DNA from: Caulobacter sp.
Lineage (GTDB): Bacteria; Pseudomonadota; Alphaproteobacteria; Caulobacterales; Caulobacteraceae
Length of the DNA stretch: 36,377 bases
Assembly: GCA_028291055.1 (NCBI GenBank)
Contig: JAQGIP010000066.1
Span: forward strand, 1-36,377
Direction of reading: 5' to 3'
Both the position numbers and the translations under genes were made by a program. The notes under the pieces are model-generated. The model saw only the letters and a program-made list of their open reading frames with translations. It was not told the DNA's origin and ran no database searches. Shown in pieces: positions 34,185-36,377 of this stretch (its first letter is position 1; each line of letters starts with the position of its first letter).

Positions 34185-35963
34185 ATGACGCTCGAATCGC
34201 GGATCGAAGCTGGATTGGGCGCCCGGTTGGGCGTCGGACGCCGTGGCTGGCGCGGGCCCCTGCTGGCCGCCCTGGTGGCGCTGATCGCGGGCCTGCCCGG
34301 TTTGGCCTTCCTGCCGCCCATGGACCGCGACGAGAGCCGCTTCGCCCAGGCCACCGCCCAGATGCTGGAGACCGGGGACTATGTGGCGCCCCACTACCAG
34401 GACCAGCCGCGCTTCAAGAAGCCGGTGGGCATCCACTGGCTGCAGGCGGCCAGCGTGTCGGTGCTGTCCTCGCCCGAGGACCGCCAGATCTGGGCCTATC
34501 GCATTCCCTCGCTGCTGGGGGCCATGCTGGCCGCCGCCGCCTGCGCCTGGGGGGCCGCGGCCTTCTTCGGCCCGCGCCAGGGGCTGGTGGCCGGGGCCAT
34601 CCTGGGCGCCTGCCAAATCCTGGCCTTCGAAGCCGGCATCGCCAAGACCGACGCGGTGCTGTGTGGAACCACCACCCTGGCCATGGCCGCCTTCGCGCGC
34701 ATCTACCTGGCGTCCCGCGATGGGCCGCCGAGCGGACGGCGAACCCAGCTGCTGTTCTGGCTGGGCATAGCGGGCGCGACGCTCGACAAGGGCCCGGTCG
34801 GGCCCCTCGTGGCCCTGCTGGCCGGGATCACGCTCTGGGCCGCAGACCGCAAGGCGCCCTGGGCCGGCAAGCTGGGCTGGGGCTGGGGCCTGATCCTGTT
34901 TTCGATCATCGTGCTGCCCTGGGCGGCGGCGGTGACCGTAGCCACGGACGGGACCTTCTGGTCGGCCGCCGTGGGCGGCGACCTGGCCCCCAAGCTGATG
35001 GGCGGCCATGAGAGCCATGGGGCGCCGCCCGGCTACTATTCGCTGATGCTGCCGCTGCTGATCTTCCCGGCGGTGATGCTGCTGCCCGCCGCCGCCGTCA
35101 CCGGCTGGAAGAACCGTCGTGATCCAGGGGTCCGGTTTGCCCTGGCCTGGCTGATCCTGCCCTGGATCATGTTCGAGCTGCTGCCGACCAAGCTGCCCCA
35201 CTACACCCTGCCCCTCTACGGCGCCGTGGCCTGGCTGATGGCCGCCTCTCTTTCGGAGCCCCAGGGCAAGGCGACGCGCATCACCGGGGCGGTCTTGAGC
35301 GCCCTGATGGGCCTGGTCTTCGCCGCCCTGACCATAGCGCTCACCATCCAGTACGGCGGCGCGGGCGACATGACCTGGGGCGCGCTGACCGCGACCCTGT
35401 TCCTGGCGGCCGGGATCGCGGGGGCCGTGCTGCTGCTGCGCGGCGCGCCGCTGGCGGCGCTGGTCACGGCGGGCGGCCTGGCGGTCATCGCCCACGGCGC
35501 CTTCTTCGGCGGCTTCGGGCCGGGCCTGGGGCCGCTGTGGACGTCGCAGCGGATCGTCGGCGCACTGAACACCGCCGGCCTCAACCCCCGCCTTGGCGTC
35601 ACCGCCGGGCCGGTGGAGATCGCCGGCTATGCCGAGCCCAGCCTGGTGTTCGCGCTGGGGACCAAGACCGGCCTGGGCGACGGGACCGACGCCGCCGACG
35701 CCATCGCGCTGGGCCGTCCCGCCGTGGTGGAAAAACGCCAGCAGCCGGCCTTCGACAAGGCCATGGCGACCCTCGGCCTCACGCCGCATCCGGCCGGCGT
35801 GGTGACCGGCAAGGACTATTCAAACGGCGACGACGTCTCGCTCACCGTATATCGAGGGGAGCCGCAGCACGGGAGCGCCACAGATGGGCCGCAAGATCCA
35901 GATCGTCGAAGTGGGCGCCCGCGACGGCCTGCAGAACGAGAAGGCCATTCTCGACGTCCCTGA
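34185..35963 (+). CDS. ArnT-like membrane glycosyltransferase (GT83/PMT family)
   Basis: A 592-residue polytopic glycosyltransferase of the PMT/ArnT superfamily, transferring a sugar from a polyprenyl phosphate donor on the periplasmic side. The catalytic loop after helix 1 has MDRDESRFAQATAQMLETGD (Asp47, Asp49, Glu50), followed by RFKKPVGIHW and RIPSLLG, all typical. About eleven membrane helices are predicted, ending near residue 465, then a soluble C-terminal part. LPTKLPHYTLPLYGAVAWL is the usual late motif. The last 27 residues (Arg/Pro-rich) are read from DNA that also encodes the start of the next gene in another frame. The acceptor, lipid A or otherwise, is unknown. Confidence 0.9.
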   Translation: MTLESRIEAGLGARLGVGRRGWRGPLLAALVALIAGLPGLAFLPPMDRDESRFAQATAQMLETGDYVAPHYQDQPRFKKPVGIHWLQAASVSVLSSPEDRQIWAYRIPSLLGAMLAAAACAWGAAAFFGPRQGLVAGAILGACQILAFEAGIAKTDAVLCGTTTLAMAAFARIYLASRDGPPSGRRTQLLFWLGIAGATLDKGPVGPLVALLAGITLWAADRKAPWAGKLGWGWGLILFSIIVLPWAAAVTVATDGTFWSAAVGGDLAPKLMGGHESHGAPPGYYSLMLPLLIFPAVMLLPAAAVTGWKNRRDPGVRFALAWLILPWIMFELLPTKLPHYTLPLYGAVAWLMAASLSEPQGKATRITGAVLSALMGLVFAALTIALTIQYGGAGDMTWGALTATLFLAAGIAGAVLLLRGAPLAALVTAGGLAVIAHGAFFGGFGPGLGPLWTSQRIVGALNTAGLNPRLGVTAGPVEIAGYAEPSLVFALGTKTGLGDGTDAADAIALGRPAVVEKRQQPAFDKAMATLGLTPHPAGVVTGKDYSNGDDVSLTVYRGEPQHGSATDGPQDPDRRSGRPRRPAEREGHSRRP

Positions 35964-36377
35964 GAAGGTCGAGCTGATCACCCGGCTGGAAGCCTGCGGC
36001 GTGACGCGCCAGGAGGTCGTCTCCTTCGTGAACCCCAGGCGCGTGCCCCAGATGGCCGGCGCCGAGGAGATCATGGCCGCCCTGCCGCCCAGGCCCGGCG
36101 TCTCGCGCATCGGCCTGGTGCTGAACGAGCGCGGCTGGGACCGCTGCGTGGCCGCTAAATGCGACGAGGCCAATGTCGTGGTCTGCGCGTCCAACGGATT
36201 TGCGGTCAAGAACCAGGGCTCGACAGTCGACGAGCAGGTTGCGGTGCTGGGGGCCATCGTCGGCCGCCGGGCCGCCGAGGGCGGGCCGCCAGTCAGCCTG
36301 ACCATCTCGGTGGCGTTCGGCGATCCCTATGATGGCGAAGTCAGCGAGGGCCAGGTGGTCGAGATCGCCGCCGAAGC
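35884..36377 (+). CDS. Hydroxymethylglutaryl-CoA lyase, 3' end outside window
   Basis: The first 164 residues of an HMGL-like TIM-barrel enzyme, which splits HMG-CoA into acetoacetate and acetyl-CoA in leucine and ketone-body metabolism. It opens IQIVEVGARDGLQNEKA, the family's catalytic start (RDGLQNE), followed by EVVSFVNPRRVPQMAGAEE and VVCASNGFAVKNQG, then SVAFGDPYDGEV, leaving the window without a stop. The ATG at 35884 has GGGAG at good spacing and sits 80 bases inside the 3' end of the GT83 gene, an unusually long overlap. Related families (homocitrate or citramalate synthases) lack this N-terminal set. Confidence 0.9.
   Translation, partial: MGRKIQIVEVGARDGLQNEKAILDVPEKVELITRLEACGVTRQEVVSFVNPRRVPQMAGAEEIMAALPPRPGVSRIGLVLNERGWDRCVAAKCDEANVVVCASNGFAVKNQGSTVDEQVAVLGAIVGRRAAEGGPPVSLTISVAFGDPYDGEVSEGQVVEIAAE

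Noticed and set aside
34137..35789. Minus-strand open frame of 550 codons opposite the GT83 gene
   Set aside because: Gln/Gly/Arg-rich shadow; the plus strand has clear ArnT-like motifs.

Overview
The window looks like a chromosomal segment of a GC-rich alphaproteobacterium, most likely Caulobacteraceae (Caulobacter or Phenylobacterium). This rests on GC-rich codon use, the order odhB - small genes - lpdA, the fsa-DUF484-xerC cluster diverging from priA, metX-metW, and phaAB diverging from phaR. No rRNA, tRNA, phage, insertion sequence or CRISPR was seen. Most genes are ordinary core or soft-core genes. The unusual content is in the intergenic DNA and in a few sequence anomalies.

Layout. 1-4.3 kb: 3' part of odhB (E2 of 2-oxoglutarate dehydrogenase) with an in-frame amber codon, three overlapping small genes (two membrane proteins, one DUF2007 protein), then lpdA (E3). 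4.5-9 kb: xerC, DUF484 and a transaldolase/FSA gene on the minus strand, diverging from priA. 9.1-11.6 kb: TerC and an EmrB/QacA-type MFS exporter, overlapping. 11.8-16 kb, plus strand: acyltransferase-3, secreted CHAP protein, CorA and pentapeptide-repeat protein. 16-20.9 kb, minus strand: sensor histidine kinase, the overlapping chain sixA-like/DUF952/pyrD/VTT protein, and a small secreted protein. 20.9-23.5 kb: metX-metW-EEP hydrolase, overlapping. 23.6-26.5 kb, minus strand: methyltransferase, P-II protein, phospholipase D-family protein. 26.6-27.8 kb: gloB and a DUF985 cupin. 28.1-31.8 kb: DUF4908-like secreted protein, phaB, phaA and divergent phaR (polyhydroxybutyrate synthesis and control). 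32.1-34.1 kb: small conserved proteins and a GT2 glycosyltransferase. 34.2-36.4 kb: ArnT-like GT83 enzyme overlapping the 5' part of an HMG-CoA lyase gene that runs off the window.

The main unexplained structure is a dispersed family of 60-75 bp imperfect palindromes ending in GGGGACATG/GGGGACACG. Seven copies occur at four sites. They fill all four of the convergent (3'-to-3') gaps that have space and occur nowhere else in the window. Three sites hold head-to-head doublets. Two of these doublets (4313-4451 and 8961-9102) are inverted copies of one another and bracket the xerC-DUF484-fsa/priA block. The elements resemble REP/BIME-type repeats, but no REP-associated transposase is present here. 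A second, separate 242 bp palindrome starts one base after the phaR stop.

Other points worth checking are the odhB stop codon, which removes the catalytic HxxxDG motif, and a PriA that keeps one complete four-cysteine zinc site but has lost three of the four cysteines of the other.
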